A DNA stretch of 64,000 bases, taken from NCBI GenBank assembly GCA_024336345.1, contig JANFOG010000004.1:1674001-1738000 (forward strand), in the 5' to 3' direction. The position numbers and the translations under genes were made by a program. This DNA comes from Mariannaea sp. PMI_226. Lineage: Eukaryota; Ascomycota; Sordariomycetes; Hypocreales; Nectriaceae. Shown in pieces: positions 1-10,010 of the stretch. Each line of letters begins with the position of its first letter. Position 1 is the first letter of the stretch. The notes beneath the pieces were generated by a model. It made no database searches. It was not told the DNA's origin and worked only from the letters and a program-made list of their open reading frames with translations.

Positions 1-1434
1 AACTTGGAATCTTTTGGGGGACCGTGGAGGTCCATAGGGGTTCTTAACTAGACGGCAGGGCGCTCGGATATCTGCTCCTGATTCGACTTTGTGGCCTTGT
101 GTGGGGAGATTGTGGGGAACAAGACGTGGAGGAGGTAAGCCATGCTCGCTGGGCCATGCCATGGGCCGCGGGTAAAAGAAAAAAGTGAGAGTCGGCAGCG
201 AGGTTCGGAAAAAAAAAAGTGTCACTTGCACGGGTGCATAGTAAATCGATGCTGTGATAAAATATTTCTGATACCATGTGTAGTAGAGAAGGAGTTCAAT
301 AGTTCCATATGTCAGGTGCTGGCTTTAATCTTGAAAACTACCGAATCTTTATTCGTATTGTTGATGGTGACATGATATTCGCCGCATCTTCATTGCAGAA
401 AGCCTCATAATCAGGTATACGAATGTACCGTACACGAATGTGCTGCTCAATTGTCCAGGGAAGTAATCGGGCTCTAGTCAGCAACTAGTTATCCAACTAA
501 ACAGGTGGAAAAGTCCGTACCTAGGTAGGGGGAGGTAAGCAAGCAAGGTACAATAGCTTAGAATACGTACATATTCATTCTGTCCTTGTCTTGATAAACC
601 CCGACGGAGTATTTTGCTGCTGGACTTCAGATATCCTAGCTGACCTCTCTCTCATTATTATCTACCTACCTATATACCTCGTGCAAAGAAAGAAATAAAA
701 CAGAAATAACACAGAAAATAGAATAAAAAAATCGATTGACAGGAGCGGAAACATGTGACAGTTCCTAACATACAGCAGTCACCAGCACACACCCGACGTG
801 TGTTGCTGACCTCTCGTCAGATCACCTTACTTACTCGACGCACCTTGTAGACATAATCGCACGCACACCACACAGGGCAGCCAAGGTACAGGATACGTAT
901 ACATAGCAATTAGCTACAGTGCAACATAGGGCATTGCTATTGCCATCGCCCTGCCTCCACATGACCTCATCTCGATTCAGGCCTTTCCCCGACTTTGAGA
1001 GCTCTTTCCCCAACTGCCACCACTGCCACCCCCGACCTTCCCGCATTGCATGTGAAGCTGGTCCAAACCGGAAACGGACTAGCACCAACACCCTAGTGTG
1101 CCCCTCGGTACCCGCTGAACCAAGCCGAGGCTCCTTCACAAGAGAGATGGGTCGGGTCGTCATGTTTCCACCTTCCTGGAGCGAGTCTGAGTTGCCGGTC
1201 CAGCTTTGTTAAGAGGTCTGCCATCTGCCATCTGCGCTTCTCCTTTCCTTCCATTTATTTAGATTCCCTCCCAAACCAAGATTCAAACATACATAATCTG
1301 GTCATCTCGTATTTCACCTCCTCCCTCCACTCCCTTCTGACCTTGTATTGAGCGCGTGTATTTTGTTTCCTCCCATTCATTGTATCAATCCCCGTCACAA
1401 AGTCCCAGACGCGACTACTCCGTCCTCCCACATC
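1..1434. other. Gene-free 5' region of FOX2
   Basis: No convincing coding region is seen on either strand. Open frames here are short, overlap on both strands and lack splice-supported continuation. The last 200 bases before the FOX2 start are pyrimidine-rich, as in many fungal promoters and leaders. A CCTCGG/CCGAGG pair lies about 305-330 bases before the ATG and is listed separately. Confidence 0.6.
1103..1130. promoter_or_regulatory. Inverted CCTCGG / CCGAGG pair, candidate Far/Ctf1 site
   Basis: CCTCGG at 1103-1108 and its reverse complement CCGAGG at 1125-1130 form an inverted pair 16 bases apart, about 305 bases upstream of the FOX2 ATG. In Aspergillus and Fusarium the fatty-acid regulators FarA/FarB and Ctf1 act through this hexamer in promoters of beta-oxidation genes. 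The motif and spacing are seen in the sequence; the regulator is inferred from gene function. Confidence 0.5.
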
Positions 1435-4406
1435 ATGGCAGAGCAGCTGAGATATGACGGCCAAGTTGTCGTCGTCACTGGCGCTGGTGGTGGTCTCGGC
1501 AAGGCCTATGCCACATTTTTCGGCTCACGGGGTGCCAGCGTTGTTGTAAACGACCTCGGAGCCTCCTTCAAGGGAGAGGGAAACTCGTCCAAGGTTGGTG
1601 CATGCCATAATGTCCCCCATGTCCTTCAAAGTTTCACAATCTACAATCCGGCAGATGATTTTCATCGTCCCATGGCAGTTGGCTAACCTTTTTCTACCTT
1701 ACAGGCCGCCGATGTTGTCGTCAACGAGATCAAGGCCGCTGGTGGCAAGGCTGTCGCAAACTACGATTCAGTCGAGAACGGCGAGCGCATCATCGAGACC
1801 GCCATCAAGGCATTCGGTCGCATCGACATCCTCATCAACAATGCCGGCATCCTTCGAGATATTAGCTTCAAGAACATGAAGGATGAGGACTGGGACCTCA
1901 TCGTCAAGGTTCACGTTAAGGGCTCTTACAAGTGCGCAAAGGCTGCTTGGCCCTATTTCCGAAAGCAAAAGTATGGCCGTGTCATCAACACTGCATCTGC
2001 CGCCGGTCTGTTCGGTAGCTTTGGTCAGACCAACTACTCTGCTGCCAAGCTCGCCTTGGTGGGCTTCACTGAGACTTTGGCTAAGGAGGGTGCCAAGTAC
2101 AATATTCTCTGCAACGTTATTGCCCCAATTGGTACTGCGGTCCTCTTTCCATCTCATCTGATTAGGTCCTTGCTAACATTCGCGCAGCTGCTAGCAGAAT
2201 GACCGAGACGGTCATGCCCCCAGATGTCCTCAAGGCCCTCCAACCTGAATGGGTCGTACCCCTGGTTGCCGTTCTGGTACACAAAAACAATACAGAGGAG
2301 ACTGGCAGTATCTTTGAGGTCGGTGGTGGCCACATGGCCAAGCTTCGATGGGAGCGATCCAGTGGTCTTCTCCTCAAGGCCGACGACTCATATACTGCTG
2401 GCGCCATCCTCAAGAAGTGGGAGAAGGTTACCGACTTCTCCGCACCCCAATACCCTACCGGCCCCAATGATTTCCTCGGTCTTCTTGAGGAGTCCATGAA
2501 GATGGGCCCCAATGACCGTGGCGAGAACATTGACTTCACTGGCCGCGTTGCCCTAGTCACTGGCGGTGGTGCTGGTATTGGTCGCGCATACTCTCTAGCT
2601 TTCGCCAAGGCCGGTGCCACTGTCGTGGTCAACGATCTCGCTAACCCAGATACTGTTGTCGAGGAGATTAAGAAGCTTGGCGGCAAAGCTGTCGGTGTCA
2701 AGGCCTCAGCTGAGGATGGTGAGACTGTCGTCAAGGCTGCCATTGATGCCTTTGGCCGTATTGATATTATTGTCAACAATGCCGGTATCCTTCGGGACAA
2801 GGCTTTCACCAACATGGACGATAGCCTATGGGATCCTGTCATGAATGTCCACCTTCGTGGCACCTACAAGGTGACCAAGGCTGCTTGGCCCTATTTCCTC
2901 AAGCAGAAATATGGCCGCGTGATCAACACTACCTCAACCAGTGGTATCTATGGCAACTTTGGCCAGGCTAACTATGCTGCTGCTGTGAGTTTTTTTCCCA
3001 ATTTTTTGTGCAAACTTATGCTAATAGAAGTAGAAATGCGGTATCCTCGGATTCTCTCGTGCCCTTGCCCTTGAGGGTTTCAAGTATGGCATCTACGTGA
3101 ACACCATTGCCCCCAACGCAGGTACCGCCATGACTGCCACCATCATGCCTGAGGAGATGGTCCAGGCCTTCAAGCCTGACTACATTGCTCCCCTGATCCT
3201 TGCGCTCTGCAGCGACAAGTGTCCCAACCCCACCGGTGGCCTCTATGAGGTCGGCAGCGGCTGGTGCGGTCAGACTCGATGGCAGCGTACCGGCGGCCAT
3301 GGTTTCCCCGTTGACGTGCCTCTTGTCCCCGAAGAGGTCGTCCGAAACTGGAACGATATTGTGGTCTTTGATAGCCGATCTGACAACCCATCCAAGGCTC
3401 AGGATGGTTTGGCCAAGATCATGGCCAACATGGAGAACCGCAAGTCTAAGGGCGAGTCCGGTGACAACCAGTATCTCGATGCCATTAGCAAGGCCCAGAA
3501 GGAGGAGGGCACCCCCACCGAATTCAAGTACGAGGAGCGCGATGCTATCCTTTATAACCTTGGTATCGGTGCCAAGCGAACCGACCTAAAGTACGTTTTT
3601 GAGGGTGCGGAAGACTTCCAAGTTATTCCCACATTCGGAGTCATCCCTCCGTTCAGCACCGATATTCCTTTCAGCTACGATGAAATCGTGCCCAACTTCT
3701 CTCCTATGATGCTTCTTCATGGCGAGCAGTATCTTGAGGTCCGAAAGTTCCCCATCCCCACCAACGCTCGTCTCGTTTCGACCGGTCGACTTCTTGAGGT
3801 CGTCGACAAGGGCAACGCTGCCATCGCCAAGAACGCCGTCACTACCAAGAATGCCGACACTGGTGAGGACGTCTTCTATAACGAGTCAACCATCTTCCTC
3901 CGTGGATGTGGTGGCTTTGGTGGTTCCAAGCGAGGCAAGGACCGTGGTGCGTCCACCGCAGCCAACAAGCCTCCTAGCCGACACCCCGATATTGTTGTTG
4001 AGGAGACCACCACAGATGACCAGGCCGCCATTTACCGATTGAGCGGTGATTACAAGTAAGTGCCATAATTGAAATGACTTTTTTTTTTTTATCACACGAT
4101 GCTAACAGTCTTAGCCCTCTTCACATCGACCCCGCCTTTGCCAAGGTTGGCGGCTTCAAGGCTCCCATCCTCCACGGTCTTTGCACCTTTGGCTTTGCCG
4201 GAAAGGCCGTCTACGAGCGATTCGGAGCCTTCAAGAACATCAAGGTCCGTTTCGCCGGCATCGTTATCCCCGGACAAACCCTCGTCACCGAAATGTGGCG
4301 GGAGGGCAACAAGATCATCTTCCAGACCAAGGTTAAGGAGACTGGCAAGCTGGCTATTGCCGGTGCTGCCGCAGAGCTTGTTGGTGAGAGCAAGAGCAAG
4401 ATTTAA
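1435..4406 (+). CDS. FOX2: Peroxisomal multifunctional beta-oxidation enzyme (MFE-2), Fox2
   Basis: Five exons: 1435-1593, 1705-2131, 2188-2984, 3034-4055 and 4115-4406, giving 898 residues, the usual fungal length. It carries out 2-enoyl-CoA hydration and 3-hydroxyacyl-CoA oxidation in peroxisomal beta-oxidation. Two short-chain dehydrogenase domains come first. SDR-A has the [11 protein letters not shown] cofactor loop near residue 15 and YSAAK at 164-168. SDR-B has [11 protein letters not shown] near 320 and YAAAK at 458-462, with the intron falling just before that Lys. The C-terminal hot-dog hydratase-2 domain carries [12 protein letters not shown] from residue 799, with catalytic Asp and His, and its Asn codon is split by the last intron. 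The protein ends in SKI, a PTS1-like peroxisomal signal. It is convergent with the RBR ligase gene, about 330 bases away. Confidence 0.96.
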
Positions 4407-4736
4407 GAGTCTAAATATCTAGGGTTCAAGATCTATCAAGATCTAGGGGTAAAGAAACTGGGCTAAATGTTGGGTTTGTGAACGGAGTCATGTATACTAA
4501 ACGCTTTGTACTGTAATTCGAGAATGCATCAAATGAACTGATTCCCAATATCTTTCGCTTGTATAGATATATATATGTATGGCAAGTGATACGTAGTGTG
4601 GAGATGAATAGGTATCCAAAAATGAAAATGAAATAAACCAAAAACGCCCCAGTTCCTCTCTCTCTCCCATTGCATTGCATACGCGTATTTCCAAATTCAA
4701 CCGTGAGGCGTGAGGTTTTTTGTTCTTGTACGTTAC
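4407..4736. other. Convergent 3' intergenic region (FOX2 / RBR ligase)
   Basis: This 330-base gap separates two convergent stop codons and should hold both 3' UTRs. It is AT-rich, with a TATATATATG run near 4566. No coding or RNA gene is seen. Confidence 0.6.
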
Positions 4737-6647
4737 CTAAATGAAAATTGTTTCCGTGATCGCATCAAACATCTCGCTGAGTTTAGGGAGCCGGCCGCTG
4801 AAGAGAACTCGCTCAACGCTCATATCATTCTGCTGTCCGGCTATGCCCGTCTCCAAGAAGGCCCGCTCCGTCCCTGAAAGCTCTCTGTTCTCCATGGCTT
4901 TCCATTTGCGCTCTGCCTCCTCCCTTGCCGCATGGAGGACTTTCTCTGTGTCCTCCGACTCCCAGAGGTTGCATCGGTCGCACTCCTTGCACGGTGTCGG
5001 GTCACCGTCTGGGCGGAAGTGGTCACAGAAGTGCCTGTAGCCCTCTTCGCTCAGGTCCGCGCGGCAGATGTAGCACATTTTGTAACCGCACGGGCAGGTC
5101 AGCTTGTTGCAGCCTGCGTTCTTGACAAAGGATGTGTTGCAGCGGGGGCAGACCCGCTTGATGGCCATGCTCATGGCCTGCTCGACCTGTGTTCGGAGCG
5201 CGACGAGGGAGGATTCGTTGCAGACGTGGATATCCTTCCAGAACTTGTTGCAGGACAAGCACGATACCCGCTTGCACTCTGGGTTCTGACAGATGAATTT
5301 GAGGCCGCGCCGCCGTCTTCTGTGGCGCATAAGAGCCCGAGACCACTCGACGGAAATCAAATTGCCGAAAGACTGTCTAGTGCTCAAAACAAGACATATA
5401 ATGGACGATATGACAGCAATGGGGAAAACAAAGGGTATAAAGCCGATACAAAGGATTAGGAAAAATAAATTGTAAACGCTAGTGGCGTTAATTCGAAGGG
5501 TTGCCTCTTCCACAGGTGTATATAGCTCGTCGATTTCTGCATAATCGCAGAATGGACAACGCACTAGCGGGAGTTTGGAGGCGAGAAGACTGTGTTCTGC
5601 GAGTCGTCGATCAAGCTTGTGGAGGATCTCTGCACCCATCTTCTCCTCCTCCATTGCACGACGGATGTGGTCGGCTGGGACATGGCCGGAACACCCGTCA
5701 CCCTCGACAGCCAGGCACTTGAGTGTGCCCGTTTCAGGGTTGATGCTGCTGTGCCAACCCTGTCCGAAAATAGCTTCCTTGATCGAGTATTGAACACACC
5801 GGAAGCAAATCATATGACCATCTCGGTTGCAGTGGGTAAACTCCTCGAAGGGTCCAGAAGTGAAGCAGCAGACGCACTCGTGGGTGGCATCAGCCTCTTC
5901 GGCCTCTTCGTTATTGAGGAGAATGGCAATTCCCCGGTCCTTCAACTCCCTCTCTTGGCGGTCTCGCTCTTTGAGAGGTATCACCAACGTCTTATAGAGC
6001 TCGTGGTCCAGCTCGGGGCTACCGGTAGCGCGGATTGCTGGGATGATGGATCCTTGGCCAGTCGAGCGCCATACAACCAAGGGGTGGTTCTCTGCCTCGC
6101 CCGTGGCGACGGGCTTCCGTCGGAAGAATAGAGAGGAGATTGTGAAACGCCATGATTTCGAGGAGAGCACCACGAGGGTCGGGCGTGCTTCGAGGTAGGA
6201 GTAGTTGGACTCCGCCAGCACCGCGTTGATGGTTGATCGAGACAAGCCCTTGAACTCCTGCCATGCCAAGGACTGTACCGCCTTTTTGTATTCTTTGCTT
6301 CGGAAGGCCTCCACTCTGGAGACGGTCTCGGCTCGGGGTTCCTTATCTACCCTCCATCGCCCTTTAACCCAGGTGACCCGGTTCTTCAGCAGGGCGTCGG
6401 CGACCAGGGCCAGCCGGGACTCGCCATCGAAGTTTGACAGAAGCTCTCGGAAGACCTCGATCTGGATATCGGGGAAGACAGCAGCGAGGGCCTCGAGGCT
6501 GTTGTTCAGCTCGCGGAGGTCAGGTCGTTCGGGTGGAAGGTTGGCCAGCTGAGTCTCGTCGTGGATGTACTCGGCCTCATTCTCGGTAGTTGATTTGGGC
6601 TTTGGAGATGCTCTGTCGCCGGAGGTGCGTAGCCCAGGGAACACCAT
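4737..6647 (-). CDS. RBR-type (RING-IBR-RING) E3 ubiquitin ligase with membrane segment
   Basis: Single exon, 636 residues. RBR ligases take ubiquitin from E2 onto a RING2 cysteine, then to substrate. Residues about 46-90 look like a CUE-type ubiquitin-binding helix bundle. RING1 starts at CVCC (258-261) with further Cys/His to about 285. The IBR lies near 453-476, and RING2 at 500-541 begins CPRC. The cysteine in NAGCNKLTC, residue 513, fits the catalytic position. Between RING1 and the IBR a strongly hydrophobic stretch of about 30 residues (392-421) is followed by RHRRRRR, which suggests a membrane-anchored ligase. The RING2 pattern resembles RNF216/TRIAD3 relatives; exact orthology is unsure. 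The ATG at 6647 is taken because the frame closes shortly upstream and no intron is needed. Confidence 0.85.
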   Translation of the reverse strand: MVFPGLRTSGDRASPKPKSTTENEAEYIHDETQLANLPPERPDLRELNNSLEALAAVFPDIQIEVFRELLSNFDGESRLALVADALLKNRVTWVKGRWRVDKEPRAETVSRVEAFRSKEYKKAVQSLAWQEFKGLSRSTINAVLAESNYSYLEARPTLVVLSSKSWRFTISSLFFRRKPVATGEAENHPLVVWRSTGQGSIIPAIRATGSPELDHELYKTLVIPLKERDRQERELKDRGIAILLNNEEAEEADATHECVCCFTSGPFEEFTHCNRDGHMICFRCVQYSIKEAIFGQGWHSSINPETGTLKCLAVEGDGCSGHVPADHIRRAMEEEKMGAEILHKLDRRLAEHSLLASKLPLVRCPFCDYAEIDELYTPVEEATLRINATSVYNLFFLILCIGFIPFVFPIAVISSIICLVLSTRQSFGNLISVEWSRALMRHRRRRRGLKFICQNPECKRVSCLSCNKFWKDIHVCNESSLVALRTQVEQAMSMAIKRVCPRCNTSFVKNAGCNKLTCPCGYKMCYICRADLSEEGYRHFCDHFRPDGDPTPCKECDRCNLWESEDTEKVLHAAREEAERKWKAMENRELSGTERAFLETGIAGQQNDMSVERVLFSGRLPKLSEMFDAITETIFI

Positions 6648-8240
6648 TTCGTATGGTCATGGTGCGGCCAATGAAAGGTGGGAAGCAGCCAGGTGGTAGT
6701 GGTTGTGTAGGGCTCTGTTTTTTGTTTTGTTTTGGGTGGTGATATTGTGATGTGTTTTTGATAGTGTTGGGTGGTGGCTTGCAGGCGGTGGGCTGTAAGG
6801 CGCGTAGGTTTGTAGGTTTAGGCGTGGGCTTAGGCGTGGGCTTAGGCGTAGGCTGCAGCACAGCATCAGGTTAAGGTCACAGGTTCCAGGTCGCAGGCTG
6901 CTGCGGGTTGCAACTTCCAGGTGTCAAATTAAGGTTCGGCCCCACGGAGGGGGTACTCCGCTCAACACCAAAAAAATGGCCGACGAGGAAGTACCTTCCA
7001 GTAAAAAGGTACTGCAATCTGTACTTTGTTATCAAATACCTACCTTTTGGCATAGCAGGTACGTATTTTTTTGGGTATCATGATCATGACAGGATAAGAG
7101 GCATGAGTACACGTTTCGGTGAGAGCTGACATTTTGGTACGTATCTCATAGAGCCATCGCCATTAAAGGTCGTTGACACTTGCCTTGCCTCCCTAGCATA
7201 AGATGCCGAGAAGGAAGGAGAGAAGCAGATCTCTCAGCACGATATTTTGATTGCCCAGATCAACCTTTTGTTGTTGGGGGGGGATTTCTTACGGTATCAT
7301 GAGTAGCCATGTCCGGGTCTTTGCGCAGCCGACATGGCGGAATGGAGTCGGACACATAAGGCAGATTTGTTCCCAGTCATTATGCCTTGCACTATGTCCA
7401 TCAGTGACCTAATCTTGCTTCTTGTAAGAAGCAGCGAGCTAGTTATAACTTCTTGCTCTCAGAGAGTTAGGTTCAAACAACCCAAGACTTGACCGCGTAT
7501 TCTCTGGCCGAGCTGGGCTGCAGACATGTGAAGAACTTGCACACACCACAATGCGAGCTGCAGGGTAAGTGTAAGCAAGCTTCACAACTTCGAGAGGCCA
7601 CTGCATCTGACAAACCACCTCATTGTTGAATCACGGCACCATGGCGTCAAACATCACGCTACTCCGAACAAGTAGAAAAACAAGAATCGGTGAGTACGAA
7701 TGCAGGGGCGAGAAATTTGAAAGTATGGTAGCGAGTTATTAAACGACAAGTATTATTGACCAGAATGTACGATAATGGGGTATGTGTGTATGTGCAATCC
7801 TGGCCTCCCGTGCCAAAATGTGACAAAACCAAAATATGCCAATAAGCGCAAAACGGGAAGTAAAATAACAAGAGTCCCCGTGAAGCCCACCAACCATGTA
7901 CAAGTAAACACCAGAGAAACATAGAGAGCCTTGTCTCTGCCCAGATATGTGCCAGATTCCCCCTCTGGGTAAGAGAGATGTTTTCCCCTCCCGAAACTAG
8001 AACGACGAAAATAAAGACTTCCCTCCCCCCCACGCAAATGCCGAATAACCGAACAATTCCAGATCAGATCGCTGAAGAACCATTACCAGGAAAACCACCA
8101 TTACACGAATGGATAGGTTTTTGCTATAATTTCTTTTGGAGAACAAAACGCCGTGTGAATGCTGGTTGTCGTAGTGAACCAAAATAAACGCCGAAATACA
8201 GTAGCTCAGAAAAAAAAAATCGATCCCTTCATTGGTTTTC
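6648..8240. other. Gene-free region between RBR ligase and cyclin genes
   Basis: This 1.6 kb stretch lies upstream of the RBR ligase and downstream of the cyclin gene, both on the minus strand. It holds a 12-bp triplicated repeat close to the RBR start and nothing else with coding character. Open frames are short and of biased composition. Confidence 0.5.
6818..6853. repeat. Tandem 12-bp repeat, three units
   Basis: TTAGGCGTGGGC occurs at 6818-6829 and 6830-6841, with a third copy at 6842-6853 that differs by one base. It lies about 170 bases upstream of the RBR ligase start, in its likely promoter or leader. Confidence 0.85.
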
Positions 8241-9285
8241 TCATGCCTGGTAATGCTTGAAGTAATCATTCGGCAGTGCCGAGCCTCGCGGGGTCGTGAC
8301 CTGTGATGGCTCAGCTGCGGGGGTATCGACGGGTGTCAGCGTCAACCCAAGCCCCAGTGTCGCTTTGCCAGAACCGAGCGTCTTGGAGCGCGTGTGGGAG
8401 GGGACATAGTGGGAGGCGTCGACATCATCATCATCATCGCTGGAGGAGCTGTTGTCATGCCACCCAGGCTGCTGTGCTGCGAGCTGCATGTCGACCATTG
8501 CATCAGTCAGGCACTCGTCGTCGTAAAGCGGCATAATTCGGTAATTGAGATGCTCCATGATGCACCGCTCCGTGACATTGAGTTGCTGGTGCGACCACAT
8601 GCCGCGACCCCAGTCCTGGCAGTAATATTGCGAGGGCTCCTGCGGGTCCTCGGTGAACTTGACGGCAATGACGAGGGCGGTGAGGATGATGAGCTCAGGG
8701 TTTACTGAGTCGATGTGTAGTTGTTGGCGCTGGGGAAAGGGGGTTGGGGGTAGAGTGTGTCGCTTGGAGGATGGGAGGAAGTAGTCGGATCGGAGAGGGC
8801 AGGAAACGCGCCAGCGGCGAGCGAAGCGAGAGTCGAGGCTGTCGAGGATACACACAGCCAAAGCAATGGTTTCGATGGGTAGGTTTGCGCGACTGAGAAT
8901 GGCCTGCACGAGGGTGACAGAGGCCGTGGCTAGAGATGCGGAGGAGGGGATGAGGTTGACGAGGTGAATGGCAGGGCCTATCGTGCGAACCAGAAGTTCC
9001 GGGTTAGAGACGGGTCGGGACAAAACAAATAGAGAGAGAGAGAGGGAGAGACAGCTGCCAATGGTTGACAGGGAGAGGGTTGTACACACCTAACAGCCGG
9101 GGCGTCAATGGTTCGCCATCGTTGAAGGTCGCCCGCGGCGATTGTGCGGCCGAAGAAGTTCGAGAGCTTGGTGGTGGTGTAGGGAGGTTGGAGAGTGGTC
9201 TGTAGGTGAAGTATTCCTCGCGGCTCTCGTCGTAGTCGTCAGCGGCAGCCGTAGCGGGAGCGGCTTGCTTAGGAGTTCGGCGCAT
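8241..9285 (-). CDS. PCL/CLG1-type cyclin
   Basis: Two exons, 9285-9090 and 8977-8241, give 310 residues. Proteins of this class are regulatory subunits of Pho85-type cyclin-dependent kinases. The N-terminus is Pro/Ser-rich with NLPTPPPSSR and several SP/TP sites. The cyclin box follows, with the helix pattern ETIALAVCILDSLDSRF, then VNPELIILTALVIAVKF and ERCIMEHLNYRIMPL. An acidic run of Ser/Asp and a low-complexity tail follow, ending FKHYQA. The intron 9089-8978 (112 nt) was chosen because G from exon 1 plus GC from exon 2 restores a Leu-Gly-Pro-Ala junction in phase. Other acceptors nearby break the frame. An upstream in-frame ATG near 9339 would add 18 residues and is less likely. Confidence 0.8.
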
Positions 9286-9991
9286 GGTATCGGCTTGTTG
9301 ATATGAGAAGAGCAGTAAAAACAAAACTTCGTCCTCCACAGCAGCGACGGGTAATTCTCATGCTTTTGCTTTTGCGTGTGTGTGTATGTGCGATGCAATA
9401 TGTAATGGGAGGAAGGTCGTATCCTTTTTCTTCTTTGTCGTCGTTATTTTACGCAGGAGAAAAAGGTCATATGCAAGCGGCCCCCCAGACAGGCTCGTCT
9501 ACGAGGTCTTGAAGGGGGAAGAGAGGGGGGGAAATAGTGAATCACACGAGCAACACACACACGCCCGATGGGAAAAGGAAGCACCCGACACGCATACGCA
9601 CTTGCAGATACACACGCAAGACAGATACACACTCACACACACAACATACACACCCACGATCTTAACGGGGTCTAGGTTTTGTAGGAGAGGCAGATGAGAA
9701 GGGGAGAGTGGGGGGTGGGAAGGGAAGAGGAGGGCGGTTTATATATATAAGTAAGCTAGGTAAGAGGAGCTGGGTCTACCTGGGTAGGTAGGTACTTTAG
9801 GGGAGCAGCATTGCTTCATACCTACCTTACGGAGTAACTACGATGTACGAAACGAACGAACAGAAACAAAATTAGTAGAGAGTGCCCAGCCCAGGAACAC
9901 TAGGCCGAGGGAACACGAACGAGTGGGTGGAGTGCCTGGGTCAAGCTGGCCCAGCCAGCAGCCAGGGGCACAGTACCAGTACCGAGTAAAG

Positions 9992-10010
9992 CTCTCTCTC
10001 TCTCTCTCTC
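9992..10010. repeat. CT microsatellite
   Basis: An uninterrupted run of alternating C and T lies upstream of the cyclin gene, followed by a short C-run at 10023-10030. Confidence 0.9.
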
